Source: Acidobacteriota bacterium (GTDB taxonomy: Bacteria > Acidobacteriota > Thermoanaerobaculia > Multivoradales > SZUA-115). From it: a stretch of DNA of 51,147 nt. Shown here one piece after another: positions 43,133-51,147 of this stretch (positions are counted from its first letter, which is position 1; each line of letters begins with the position of its first letter). Location: positions 1 through 51,147 of the forward strand of contig JAJRVQ010000103.1 of the NCBI GenBank assembly GCA_024277255.1. The letters are read 5' to 3'. Under the pieces are notes generated by a model, which worked only from the letters and a program-made list of their open reading frames with translations, did no database searches and had not been told where the DNA came from. A program made the translations under genes and the position numbers.

Positions 43133-44438
43133 ACCCACCGCCCGCCACCCACCCAAAATCCTCGTCTGCACCGTCGGCGGCGCCTGGCAGCCAGTGGTCC
43201 AGGCCATTCAGCAGAACCAACCACTCACGCGCGTCATCTTCCTCTGCTCCACCACCTCTTCGGTCACCGAAGAGCATGCAGCCTCGGACCGAACCGTCAC
43301 CGAAGAGACACAGCGAACTTTCCCCTGCCACTGCCCACACTGCGACCGAGACTTCAAAGCAACATCCAAGAATCCGGCCATTCTCGACGAGGTCGATTTC
43401 GCCGAGGATAGGTACCACATCGAGCGAATCGCCGACCCCGACGACCTTGATCAAGTCCTTGACGCTTGCGAGCGCGCCGAGGGCTGGATCGCCGACCAGG
43501 ACCTTGCCCATTGCGAAGTAATCGCCAACTACACCGGTGGCACCAAGACGATGACCTTCGGTTTAGGCCACCACGGTTTGCGGCGCGGGTGGAAGCTGGA
43601 GGTCATTCGCACACAGGGCCGCCATGATCTCATCAAGATCGATACGGCGGGCGTGGCCACGGCGCAAAGCGTCTCCCGCGCCCTGTCCAGCGCCGCGCTG
43701 GAACGCGCCGAGGAGCTCATGCAACAGCACAACTTCCATGGCGCCGTTACCATCATTCAATCCGCGTTGCGCGACCGAGGCGTGACCTCGGCGGAGAATC
43801 CACGGCTACTGCGATGCCAAACAGAGAGCTCGCTGTGGGTAGCTTGGGACGCCTTCGACTACCTCGCCGCTCGCCAGCTCGCCAACGACGACCCGGAGTT
43901 AAAAAAAAGCCACGCCTCCACCTTGGGCAAACTCGTCCGCACGGTGGAGCTGATGGCCGAAGGCGAAGCCTGGCCTGCCGGCCTCGACGGCACGCCCCTT
44001 GTCAGCGACATCCTCGCCAACGCCGAACGTTGCGCCCAGCGCCAGCGGTTCGACGACGCCGTGGCCCGCCTCTATCGGGCCACCGAGCTACTGGCACAAC
44101 TGCGCCTGCGGGCGGCCTACAACACACACACCGGTGCTGTGAATCCCAAGAATCCTACGCTAACCCCAACCGCCCGCCAGTGGTTGTCAATCCTCGGCGA
44201 AACCACCGGCGGTAGGCCCCCTTTCAAGCTCGGCCTGCGCCAATCCTATGAGCTGCTCGCGACCTTGGAAGATCCTCTAGGCCAGTTTTTCGAGACGCAA
44301 CTTCAATCGCTCTTGGGATTCATCAAAGTACGCAACAGTGCTTTTCATGCTCATGGACTTAGCCCCATCGGCCGCAAGAACTGGCGAAAAATTGGCAAGC
44401 CATGGATAGCCTGGCTCCGGGCCGCCCTCGAACAGTGA
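43125..44438 (+). CDS. Csm6-like CARF-HEPN ribonuclease (TIGR02710-type)
   Basis: 437 residues. The N-terminal about 180 residues form a CARF domain (KILVCTVGGAWQPVV, VIFLCSTTSS, EVIANYTGGTKTMTFGL), the cyclic-oligoadenylate pocket. The C-terminal part is HEPN with the RNase motif RNSAFH (Arg403, His408). An unusual CxCxxC cluster, PCHCPHC (Cys68, 70, 73), is inserted in the CARF domain. It is a stand-alone nonspecific RNase expected to be turned on by the messenger made by Cas10, giving a second output beside CHAT-SAVED. It is co-transcribed with module 2 (eight-base overlap with cmr6). Confidence 0.85.
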   Translation: MTEPTARHPPKILVCTVGGAWQPVVQAIQQNQPLTRVIFLCSTTSSVTEEHAASDRTVTEETQRTFPCHCPHCDRDFKATSKNPAILDEVDFAEDRYHIERIADPDDLDQVLDACERAEGWIADQDLAHCEVIANYTGGTKTMTFGLGHHGLRRGWKLEVIRTQGRHDLIKIDTAGVATAQSVSRALSSAALERAEELMQQHNFHGAVTIIQSALRDRGVTSAENPRLLRCQTESSLWVAWDAFDYLAARQLANDDPELKKSHASTLGKLVRTVELMAEGEAWPAGLDGTPLVSDILANAERCAQRQRFDDAVARLYRATELLAQLRLRAAYNTHTGAVNPKNPTLTPTARQWLSILGETTGGRPPFKLGLRQSYELLATLEDPLGQFFETQLQSLLGFIKVRNSAFHAHGLSPIGRKNWRKIGKPWIAWLRAALEQ

Positions 44439-44456
44439 CCTGAAAGACATTCAGCC

Positions 44457-44732
44457 ATGCTCCACCTCGTCACTTACGACATCTCCAGCGATCGCCACCG
44501 CCAAAGAATCGCCGACCTGCTCCACGGTGCTCTGCACCGGGTGCAATACAGCGTCTTTGAAGGCGAGCCGCCGGACAAGCTGCTCGACCAAACCGTCGAG
44601 CGCTGCTTGCCCCACCTCACCGCCGCCAGCGACAGCCTGCGCGTTTATCACCTGTGCGCCGCCTGCGCTGGCCGCATACGGGTTTACGGCCACACTCCCA
44701 AGACCGATCCCGAATCGATCGAGGTCCTGTGA
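44457..44732 (+). CDS. cas2: Cas2 spacer-integration subunit
   Basis: 91 residues with a ferredoxin-like fold: LHLVTYDISSDRHRQRIADL at the start, then HRVQYSVFEGE and DSLRVYHLCAACAGRIRVYG. The YDIS aspartate of Cas2 is conserved. It pairs with Cas1 in the integrase. The stop overlaps the RT-primase start (GTGA). Confidence 0.92.
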   Translation: MLHLVTYDISSDRHRQRIADLLHGALHRVQYSVFEGEPPDKLLDQTVERCLPHLTAASDSLRVYHLCAACAGRIRVYGHTPKTDPESIEVL

Positions 44733-47605
44733 CCACTCAGCTCGCCCTCCTCGATCGTCTCGACCGCCTGCCGACCCTGCGCGCCGCCTGGAAGCGGGTG
44801 GCCGCCAAGCGGGGATCCTCCGGCATCGACCGCGTCACCCACGAAGAATTCGCCGCCCAGCTCAGCGACCAGCTCGACCGCTTGTGCGACGAGATCCGTT
44901 CCAACACCTATCGCCCAATGCCGGTCCTGCGCATCCGCCCACGCTTCCTCGCCGCCTCCGACCGCGCCCTGGTCATCCCCACCCTGCGCGACCGCGTCGT
45001 GCAACGAGCGATCAGTGACCTCCTCCAGCCCCTCGTCGAACCGCTTCTCTCCCCCGCCTGCCGCGCCTTCCGGCCGGGAAGCTCCGCCAAGAACGCCGCC
45101 GAACAGGTCGGCACCTGGGTGGCCGATACGACGCCCTGGGTGCTACGCGCCGACGTGCGCGCTTTCTTCGACTCGATCGATCGCGAGCTGCTCCTCGGGC
45201 GGCTCGAACCGCTGGTAGACACTCCGTCGTTGCGCTTTCTCGGTCGCATCCTGCGCAGCCGTAGCTTCGACGCGGCCGAGCCCGATCACGTTCTTCCCGG
45301 CATCGCACAAGGCTCGCCGCTCTCCCCCCTGCTGGCCAACCTCTACCTGGCCGATCTGGACCGCAGCTTACTGGCGAGCCATCCGCGCTACCTACGCTAC
45401 TGCGACGATCTCATCGTCCTGGCTGAGACACGGAGTTCGGTCGAAGCCGCCCAGAGCCAGATCGAGGAGGAACTGGCCCAGCTCCATCTGGCACTCAACC
45501 AGGACAAGAGCCGGATCTGCCGCGCGGAAGATGGCTTCGTCTTCCTCGGCTTTCACTTCGGCCCCACCGGGCGCGGGCCGGCGGTCAAAGCAGTCCAAGC
45601 ACTCACCGTTCGGCTCGACCAACTCGGCGCGGAAGAACCGCTCGATCTGCCGGCGCTCGACACCCTCTTCCGCGGCTGGAGCGCCTACTACGGCGAGCAA
45701 CCCGAGATTTGGGCAGCCACGCCCACGGCCGTTCTGGCCTTCCTGCGCAGCGCCGGCGAAGGGCTCGAGCCCGGCCTGGCCGAAGATCTCACCCGGCGCC
45801 GCTGGCGCCAACCTCAACCCGTTCCACCACGGCTTGCCCTCCATCTCGCCCGCGGCTGGTGGAACCGTGGTTGCGAAGAGCAGGCATGGCTGGAACTTAT
45901 CGCTCTGAGTTCGGACTCCAAGGCGGCACCGGAGCTTTCAGCGTGGGCCGATCTGCTGACCATAGAAGAGACCACTCTAGCCAGCCTCATCGCTCAATCC
46001 AAAGTTGGAGAGGGCTCGGTGTTCGAAGGCTTTGTCGAGGCGCTCTCTGAGCAGGGTCAATTCGACCTCGCGCAGCGGCTGACCGTCTTGTCTCCCCTCT
46101 TCGCCGCCCAAGATGAGCCGGCGATGGCGCCCGAGCCCAGTGTTACTGCCGGGCTAGCTGCACCACTCATCGAACCCGAAGAGGCCGACCTTGGCCTTCT
46201 CCATCGTTTCTTCCAGGGCCGCGAAGGGGTCCACGCGGCGCTCAGCCTGCATGGCCATCGGCGCGCCTACACGCCGGTGCTGCGCCCGATCACCGACCAA
46301 GACTGGCTCGCCCACCTCGAAGGCGAGCGGGTGCTGGCCTTGCCGTTGGTGCGCGCCGGCAATACCGCACTGCTGGGTGTCTTGGACGTCGATGTCGAAC
46401 GCCGAGCCCTGGACGAACGGCTCGGCGTGCCGGACGATCTGATGGGCCGTGCCCTGGCCACCGCTCTGCGCCTCAAGACAGAACTCAGCCGGCGCGGCGC
46501 CGACAGCCTGCTCGAAGCCAGCGGCTACAAGGGCTATCACCTCTGGGTTCGCTTCGCAGCTCCCGTGCCCTGCTTGCTTCTGCGCCGCTGGCTGCTCAGC
46601 GTAGCCCGTGCCACCCAACCCTGGCCCGAGGGGATACGGGTCGAGGAGTTCCCCAACCGCGACCGGGTGCGCCCGGATCGTACCGGCCCGCACGTCAAGC
46701 TACCGCTGGGTAGCCACCCGAAGAGCGGTAAGGCCTCGCAGATTCTCAACTCGCAAGGTCGCCCCGTGGCCGATCCCTTCGAATCTCTGCACGCGGTGGC
46801 TCGCGTTCCGGTCACCGTGCTGCAATCCGCTCCCGGCGCCGCCGCGCCCAAGAGCGAGAAGAACGGGCCCCCTTTGCCCAAGGATTCCACCGCGATCACC
46901 CTGCCGTCGATCGGCGAGCGGGCCCGCAAGATCCTCGACGGCTGCGGGGTGCTCGGCTACCTGGAGAAGCGGGCCGCCGCCACCTCCTACCTGACCCACC
47001 GCGAGCGCACTAGCCTACTCTGCGTCCTCGGCCACCTTGGCGACGAAGGAAACCAGGCGTTGCACGCCATCATCGGCCACACCTACAACTACCGAAGCCA
47101 AACTACCGACCGCCACGCCAAACGGCTGCCCAGCCACCCGATCTCCTGCCCCAGGCTGCGCGAACTGCACCCGGAAGCCACCAGCACGACCCAGTGCGAC
47201 TGTAGATTCAGTCGCCGCGCCCCCTACCCCACACCGCTCCTGCTGGCCCTCAAACCGAGCGAGGTTGCGGTCTTTCGCGCCATGGCCAAGAAGAAGACGG
47301 CCCAGCCACCGAGGCAGCCCCCTCCCCTCTCCAGGGAAGCCAAAACAGGCGAGGCACCCACGACCTCGAACCGAACCACCGCCACCCAGCCAGAACTCAT
47401 CCAACGCGCCGAGAAGGCGCTGGCACGCATCCGCGAACTGGAAGGCCACCGCCGGGGAATCCTCGCCTCACTGCGCCGTGGCCGGCGCGAGTTGGCCCAG
47501 CTGTTCGACGAATCCGGCACCGACACCCTCAAGCTCACCACCGGCACCCTCCGCCGCCAAGCAACGGAAGAGGTAGAGGGCTGGAAGTTTCAACTAGAGA
47601 TCTAA
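44729..47605 (+). CDS. Reverse transcriptase-primase (RT-PrimPol/CAPP-type) fusion
   Basis: 958 residues from GTG 44729. RT domain, residues about 1-320: RADVRAFFDSID (first catalytic Asp), QGSPLSPLLANLYL, and RYCDDLIVLAE with YCDD at 224-227, like group II intron/CRISPR RTs; FLGFHF and a thumb follow. A helical linker leads to an archaeo-eukaryotic primase-like domain, about 500-720: GVLDVDVE (Asp553, Asp555), SGYKGYHLWV (Lys601, His604) and KLPLGSHPKSGK. A C-terminal region with cysteines in DGCGVL, ISCPRL and QCDCRF may form a metal or Fe-S site as in PriL. A coiled, basic tail ends the protein. Placed between cas2 and cas1, it probably copies RNA or primes DNA during spacer acquisition. 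RT-primase fusions exist in some type III systems. Confidence 0.88.
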   Translation: MTTQLALLDRLDRLPTLRAAWKRVAAKRGSSGIDRVTHEEFAAQLSDQLDRLCDEIRSNTYRPMPVLRIRPRFLAASDRALVIPTLRDRVVQRAISDLLQPLVEPLLSPACRAFRPGSSAKNAAEQVGTWVADTTPWVLRADVRAFFDSIDRELLLGRLEPLVDTPSLRFLGRILRSRSFDAAEPDHVLPGIAQGSPLSPLLANLYLADLDRSLLASHPRYLRYCDDLIVLAETRSSVEAAQSQIEEELAQLHLALNQDKSRICRAEDGFVFLGFHFGPTGRGPAVKAVQALTVRLDQLGAEEPLDLPALDTLFRGWSAYYGEQPEIWAATPTAVLAFLRSAGEGLEPGLAEDLTRRRWRQPQPVPPRLALHLARGWWNRGCEEQAWLELIALSSDSKAAPELSAWADLLTIEETTLASLIAQSKVGEGSVFEGFVEALSEQGQFDLAQRLTVLSPLFAAQDEPAMAPEPSVTAGLAAPLIEPEEADLGLLHRFFQGREGVHAALSLHGHRRAYTPVLRPITDQDWLAHLEGERVLALPLVRAGNTALLGVLDVDVERRALDERLGVPDDLMGRALATALRLKTELSRRGADSLLEASGYKGYHLWVRFAAPVPCLLLRRWLLSVARATQPWPEGIRVEEFPNRDRVRPDRTGPHVKLPLGSHPKSGKASQILNSQGRPVADPFESLHAVARVPVTVLQSAPGAAAPKSEKNGPPLPKDSTAITLPSIGERARKILDGCGVLGYLEKRAAATSYLTHRERTSLLCVLGHLGDEGNQALHAIIGHTYNYRSQTTDRHAKRLPSHPISCPRLRELHPEATSTTQCDCRFSRRAPYPTPLLLALKPSEVAVFRAMAKKKTAQPPRQPPPLSREAKTGEAPTTSNRTTATQPELIQRAEKALARIRELEGHRRGILASLRRGRRELAQLFDESGTDTLKLTTGTLRRQATEEVEGWKFQLEI

Positions 47606-47627
47606 TCCGCTCGTTTGGCAACCCACC

Positions 47628-48617
47628 ATGAACATCGTCTACCTCACCACCTCCGGCCATCATGTGCGCAAGCGGCTCAACCGCTTGGAAGTCTGGGACG
47701 GCCAGCGCAAGGTGCAAGATCTCCACCTCTTCCACCTCGAACGCATCGTCGTCTTCGGCAACGTCCAGTTCAGCTCCCAAGCTCTCGCCATGCTGCTGGA
47801 TAAGGGGGTGGACGTTTCCTTCTTGACCAGCCACGGCCGGCTGCGCGGCAGCCTGGTGGCGCGGAGTTCTCGCAATATCTACCTGCGCTTGGCACAGTTC
47901 GACCGCTGGCGCGACGCAGACTTCCGTTTGGCCTTCAGCCGCGAGGTCGTCGCCGCCAAGCTGACCGCGCAACGCCGCGTCCTGGCTCGCTTCCGGCGCA
48001 ACCACCCGGAGCGGTTGGACCGATCCGCCTTGAACCAGATCCAGCGCCTCGAAGGCTCGGTGGCGGGCACGCAGTCTTTGGAAACTTTGCTCGGGCTCGA
48101 AGGCTCCGGTGCCGCCGCCTACTACAAACAGTTCGGCAAGATGCTCAGCTCGGCCTCTTTTCCGGGCCGCAAGAAGCGACCTTCGACCGATCCGGTGAAC
48201 GCTTTGTTGAGCTTGGGGTATGTGATCTTGGGCAATGAGATCTCTTCGCTGTTGGAGGCGCGGGGGTTTGATCCGCATATCGGCTTCTTCCATGGTATTC
48301 GCTATGGGCGGGCGAGTTTGTCACTGGATGTCATCGAGCCCTACCGCCAGCCGGTGGTGGATCGGTTGACGGTGAAGTTGTTCAATAACAATCAGATTTC
48401 ACCTGCCGACTTTGAAGGCGGCGCCAAAGGAGTCCGGTTGAATAAGAAGAAGTTCCAGGAGTACCTCCGGCTTTATGAAGAGTTTCTGCGCGCTCCCAGC
48501 CAGGGGCCGGGATCGCCGAGCTGGCGGGAGCGGATTCGCACGCAGGTGGAGGCTTTGCGCCAGATGGTGTTGGCGGGAGAGGCGCTACCGCTGGATGTGT
48601 GGAGGAATAAGACATGA
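47628..48617 (+). CDS. cas1: Cas1 spacer integrase
   Basis: 329 residues. N-terminal beta domain (NIVYLTTSGHHVRKR) and C-terminal helical catalytic domain with the metal triad Glu158 (LEGSGAAAYYKQF), His222 (FFHGIRYGR) and Glu237 (DVIEPYRQPVVD). It starts 22 bases after the RT-primase gene. It inserts new spacers at the leader end of the array 0.9 kb downstream. Unfused, unlike RT-Cas1 proteins. Confidence 0.96.
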   Translation: MNIVYLTTSGHHVRKRLNRLEVWDGQRKVQDLHLFHLERIVVFGNVQFSSQALAMLLDKGVDVSFLTSHGRLRGSLVARSSRNIYLRLAQFDRWRDADFRLAFSREVVAAKLTAQRRVLARFRRNHPERLDRSALNQIQRLEGSVAGTQSLETLLGLEGSGAAAYYKQFGKMLSSASFPGRKKRPSTDPVNALLSLGYVILGNEISSLLEARGFDPHIGFFHGIRYGRASLSLDVIEPYRQPVVDRLTVKLFNNNQISPADFEGGAKGVRLNKKKFQEYLRLYEEFLRAPSQGPGSPSWRERIRTQVEALRQMVLAGEALPLDVWRNKT

Positions 48618-48633
48618 GGCGGCAAGGCCTTCC

Positions 48634-49053
48634 TTACTCGGACACGTTCCTGTTTGCACGGCGCAGTAGGTGGGCGGAGCTCTCCAACCGGTCGGCAGCG
48701 GCTCGAATTCGAAGCGACATCTTGGCCGCCACCTCGGCGGCCTGTTCTTCTCCCTCATCGAGATGGCTCAGCTGGCTCGATCGGCCAAGGTCGGCCAAGA
48801 AGCCTTCCAAGAACCGCAAATCCGCGGCAGCGCCGCTAAGATCCCGCACGATCCAGCTTTGCGAAGTGCGTCCGAAAGAGAACTGGTCTTCGATCGCCCA
48901 GTCATACAACAGCCGGCCCACCGTGCGGAAAGCGGCAGCTGAGTCTGGATGCAGTAACCGCAAAAAGCTCTCCCGGAAGACGGCAATATCTTCCCAAAGC
49001 AGGGTGGCTGGTGCCACGCCGAGATGCTGCGATTCCTCTGTTGTCCTATCCAT
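48634..49053 (-). CDS. Small helical protein of unknown function between cas1 and the CRISPR leader
   Basis: 139 residues from ATG 49051-49053, preceded by AAGGGAG; a longer in-frame reading to 49134 lacks a ribosome binding site. Predicted almost fully helical: LWEDIAVFRESFLRLLHPDS, TVGRLLYDWAIEDQFSF, DLRFLEGFLADLGRSS and a charged C-terminal helix EQAAEVAAKMSLRIRAAADR. No membrane segment, cysteine pair or known motif. It is convergent with cas1 and divergent from the array. I do not recognise it; its place suggests a CRISPR-linked accessory or regulator, which is inference. Confidence 0.65.
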   Translation of the reverse strand: MDRTTEESQHLGVAPATLLWEDIAVFRESFLRLLHPDSAAAFRTVGRLLYDWAIEDQFSFGRTSQSWIVRDLSGAAADLRFLEGFLADLGRSSQLSHLDEGEEQAAEVAAKMSLRIRAAADRLESSAHLLRRANRNVSE

Positions 49054-49478
49054 GGGCTCGCTCCCTTCTTCGTTGCAAGGACCCTGTGCTCCATCAGCCG
49101 GGCCACCTCGTGGAGGCACCCATAGTGTGGTCACCGCCGGCCCATCGCGGTCAAGAAGAAATCCAGTCCCCGACCAGCCAAGAGGTGCGAAGCCTCATCG
49201 GAACACTTCTAAGCGACTGACAACAAAGGACTTGAAGTCTCGCCTGCGGCAACGACGAGCGAAATCTCAGCAGGGTGTCTAACCTCCTGAGAGTGCCAAA
49301 AAGGGCCATCGCTAGACACCCCCCTGGAATCAAGGATAACCCTCATGTTTTCTGTCACTTACACCAAATCTCAGAGGCGACGGCCCTCGTTCCCTGTACG
49401 CTCTCGCGGCCCTCCGCGCCTAGGTTATGCACCTGGGCCTCCTAAGTGCACTAGAATGTGTAGCTTACGATGGCCGCT
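49054..49478 (+). promoter_or_regulatory. CRISPR leader region
   Basis: Non-coding stretch upstream of the first repeat. The array orientation (3' end of repeat ATTGCGAC, degenerate repeat at the far end) puts the leader here. It contains an inverted repeat, GGGTGTCTA at 49273-49281 and TAGACACCC at 49313-49321, separated by 31 bases, and an AT-richer patch (ATGTTTTCTGTCACTTACAC) at about 49344-49363. No CTCAACCC-N13-GGGTTC element is present, so the array is probably transcribed by another sigma factor. Confidence 0.65.
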
Positions 49479-51010
49479 GTGGAGATCTCCGCTACACCCT
49501 CAGGGGAATTGCGACTTTCCTGCACGACCTCATCCAAAAGGTGAGCCATTCTTGTGGAGATCTCCGCTACACCCTCAGGGGAATTGCGACTTCAGGGTCG
49601 TGGGTCTGTATGGCATCAGCGGCTCCCGCAGTGGAGATCTCCGCTACACCCTCAGGGGAATTGCGACGTGTCGGAACGGTAAAAGTGAGACCGCTGTTGT
49701 TGTTCGTGGAGATCTCCGCTACACCCTCAGGGGAATTGCGACACCTTCATCAGTCGGGTCATAGACCATACGCTGGTCCGGTGGAGATCTCCGCTACACC
49801 CTCAGGGGAATTGCGACACGTACGATGATCCATTGCTTTTCTTCATTGACTGTGTCCGTGGAGATCTCCGCTACACCCTCAGGGGAATTGCGACTCTTTA
49901 GGTCATCCGGCGACACTTTCGGCTTGTTGTTAGGTGGAGATCTCCGCTACACCCTCAGGGGAATTGCGACAATTGCCCTCGATCGCGAAATCGGCCACAT
50001 GGTGGTCTGTGGAGATCTCCGCTACACCCTCAGGGGAATTGCGACGTCAGAAGGAAAATACCACCCCAAACTCGAGTCCTCCAGGTGGAGATCTCCGCTA
50101 CACCCTCAGGGGAATTGCGACTCACTTTTCATTTTTGTCCCTCCTCGGGTCGGCCAATGAAGTGGAGATCTCCGCTACACCCTCAGGGGAATTGCGACAT
50201 TAACCCAGTCTTGGTGTTGTCTTGCGAGAGTGTCGGCGTGGAGATCTCCGCTACACCCTCAGGGGAATTGCGACCTGGTAGTCGTTGAGACTGCTGATAT
50301 CTCGGGCCGTGAGGTGGAGATCTCCGCTACACCCTCAGGGGAATTGCGACGTACCCTATAGATCCCTCATCCTGTTTCACAAAGCTAATAAGTGGAGATC
50401 TCCGCTACACCCTCAGGGGAATTGCGACATGATCGGCGGTAGGTCGCCGCCATCCGTGATTACACTGTGGAGATCTCCGCTACACCCTCAGGGGAATTGC
50501 GACTGGATTTCCTGAACGATTTCGTCCAGGAGCTTGGCCGTGGAGATCTCCGCTACACCCTCAGGGGAATTGCGACTTCCCAGGGTATACGTGGGGGTCA
50601 CGTTGATCCACAACGTGGAGATCTCCGCTACACCCTCAGGGGAATTGCGACATGTTCAGGTAGATGATGTGCCAGTAATTTCTTAAGGGCTGTGGAGATC
50701 TCCGCTACACCCTCAGGGGAATTGCGACCGATATCAGCCAACACGCTGCCAACACCGGCACCGATGATGTGGAGATCTCCGCTACACCCTCAGGGGAATT
50801 GCGACAAACTCCCATCAGACTTCATCATGCCCGTATATCCAGGGTGGAGATCTCCGCTACACCCTCAGGGGAATTGCGACATCGTAGGCTCGCCCGGTAC
50901 CGCGTCAAGCTTTGCGGTGTGGAGATCTCCGCTACACCCTCAGGGGAATTGCGACCTTTCTCGGTGCCGTCCATGTGACCGACGACAACCAATCAGTGGA
51001 GATCTCCGCT
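49479..51010 (+). CRISPR. CRISPR array, 20 full repeats plus one truncated repeat, 20 spacers
   Basis: 37-base repeats start at 49479, 49554, 49631, 49706, 49781, 49858, 49934, 50009, 50085, 50162, 50238, 50314, 50392, 50467, 50540, 50615, 50692, 50769, 50844 and 50919. All appear identical. Each begins GTGGAGATCTCCGCTACACC and ends GGGGAATTGCGAC. Spacers are 36-41 bases and all different. A last repeat at 50996-51010 keeps only its first 15 bases. The 3' end ATTGCGAC fits an eight-base crRNA tag left by Cas6, so transcription is left to right. GGAGATCTCC inside the repeat is a perfect palindrome. 51011-51147 shows no gene or repeat. Confidence 0.98.
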
Positions 51011-51147
51011 CACTGCTGTCCCACTAACTTTCATGCAATCCTGAGGTGGAGTTGAAGAGGAGTATCCGTTGCGATGGGATCGGGCGGTCTGAGGAGCTGT
51101 TCTAGTGGCCTTCGTTCGAATACGTTGAGCTGTAGGAGGCGAAGAAT

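Noticed and set aside
44729..47605. RT as a retron or group II intron maturase
   Set aside because: It is embedded between cas2 and cas1 with overlapping start, fused to a primase, and has no intron or msr/msd structure around it.
49427..50978. Open frames running through the CRISPR array in all three forward frames
   Set aside because: They arise because the 37-base repeat has no stop in any forward frame; the products are repeat-encoded strings such as EISATPSGELR and have no gene character.

Overview
The window is a high-GC bacterial chromosome segment with no tRNA or rRNA genes visible. Several secreted proteins resemble Acidobacteriota of the Thermoanaerobaculia type: a Lys-C-like protease ending in a short 'SDGFESGD' tail, an ECF sigma / anti-sigma / TPR-CHAT operon, and a Sec-dependent nitrous oxide reductase. 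This placement is inference from protein style, not a database match.

Layout. 1-8.6 kb holds ordinary genes: the end of a surface-type protein, an MFS transporter, a metallo-beta-lactamase (MBL) fold hydrolase, an LCAT-like lipoprotein, an RluA-type pseudouridine synthase, a methyltransferase and a secreted protease. 8.7-16.7 kb is a signalling block: cas6 (minus) diverging from an ECF sigma factor, a zinc-finger membrane anti-sigma factor and a TPR-CHAT caspase-like protein, followed by a CHAT-SAVED fusion protein. 16.9-19.5 kb has an MBL hydrolase and a B12/radical-SAM enzyme. 19.6-28.2 kb is a nitrous oxide reduction cluster (cytochrome c/cupredoxin, nosZ, a NosB-like membrane protein, a CcdA-like protein, nosD, nosF, nosY). 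It is bracketed by a group II intron 3'-end relic and a PIN-toxin relic. 28.2-35.3 kb is a complete type III-B cmr1-6 operon. 35.3-36.2 kb is a repeat-rich island with a nucleotidyltransferase gene. 36.3-48.6 kb is a second complete cmr1-6 operon continuing into a CARF-HEPN RNase (Csm6-like), cas2, a reverse transcriptase-primase fusion and cas1. 48.6-51.0 kb has a small unknown gene, the leader, and a CRISPR array of 20 complete 37-nt repeats plus one truncated repeat.

Main finding. Four sites carry the same promoter-like element, CTCAACCC-N13-GGGTTC or a one-base variant, with exactly conserved spacing. They lie upstream of cas6, of CHAT-SAVED, of the first cmr operon and of the second cmr operon. 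The geometry (AAC-N17-GTT) fits an ECF sigma promoter, and an ECF sigma gene sits between cas6 and CHAT-SAVED. SAVED domains bind cyclic oligonucleotides and Cas10 makes cyclic oligoadenylates. I therefore propose a feed-forward circuit: target RNA activates Cas10; the cyclic oligoadenylate activates CHAT-SAVED (and, separately, the Csm6-like RNase); proteolysis inactivates the anti-sigma factor directly or through TPR-CHAT; the freed sigma factor then switches on cas6, both Cmr complexes and CHAT-SAVED. It would resemble the known CalpL-CalpT-CalpS and Haliangium SAVED-CHAT/PCaspase systems. The dual-Cmr arrangement, the TPR-CHAT partner and the visible shared promoter look distinctive. The promoter motif and domain calls are read from the sequence; the circuit itself is inference.

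Adaptation module. Cas1 and Cas2 are co-encoded with an RT fused to an archaeo-eukaryotic-type primase, suggesting spacer acquisition that can use RNA.
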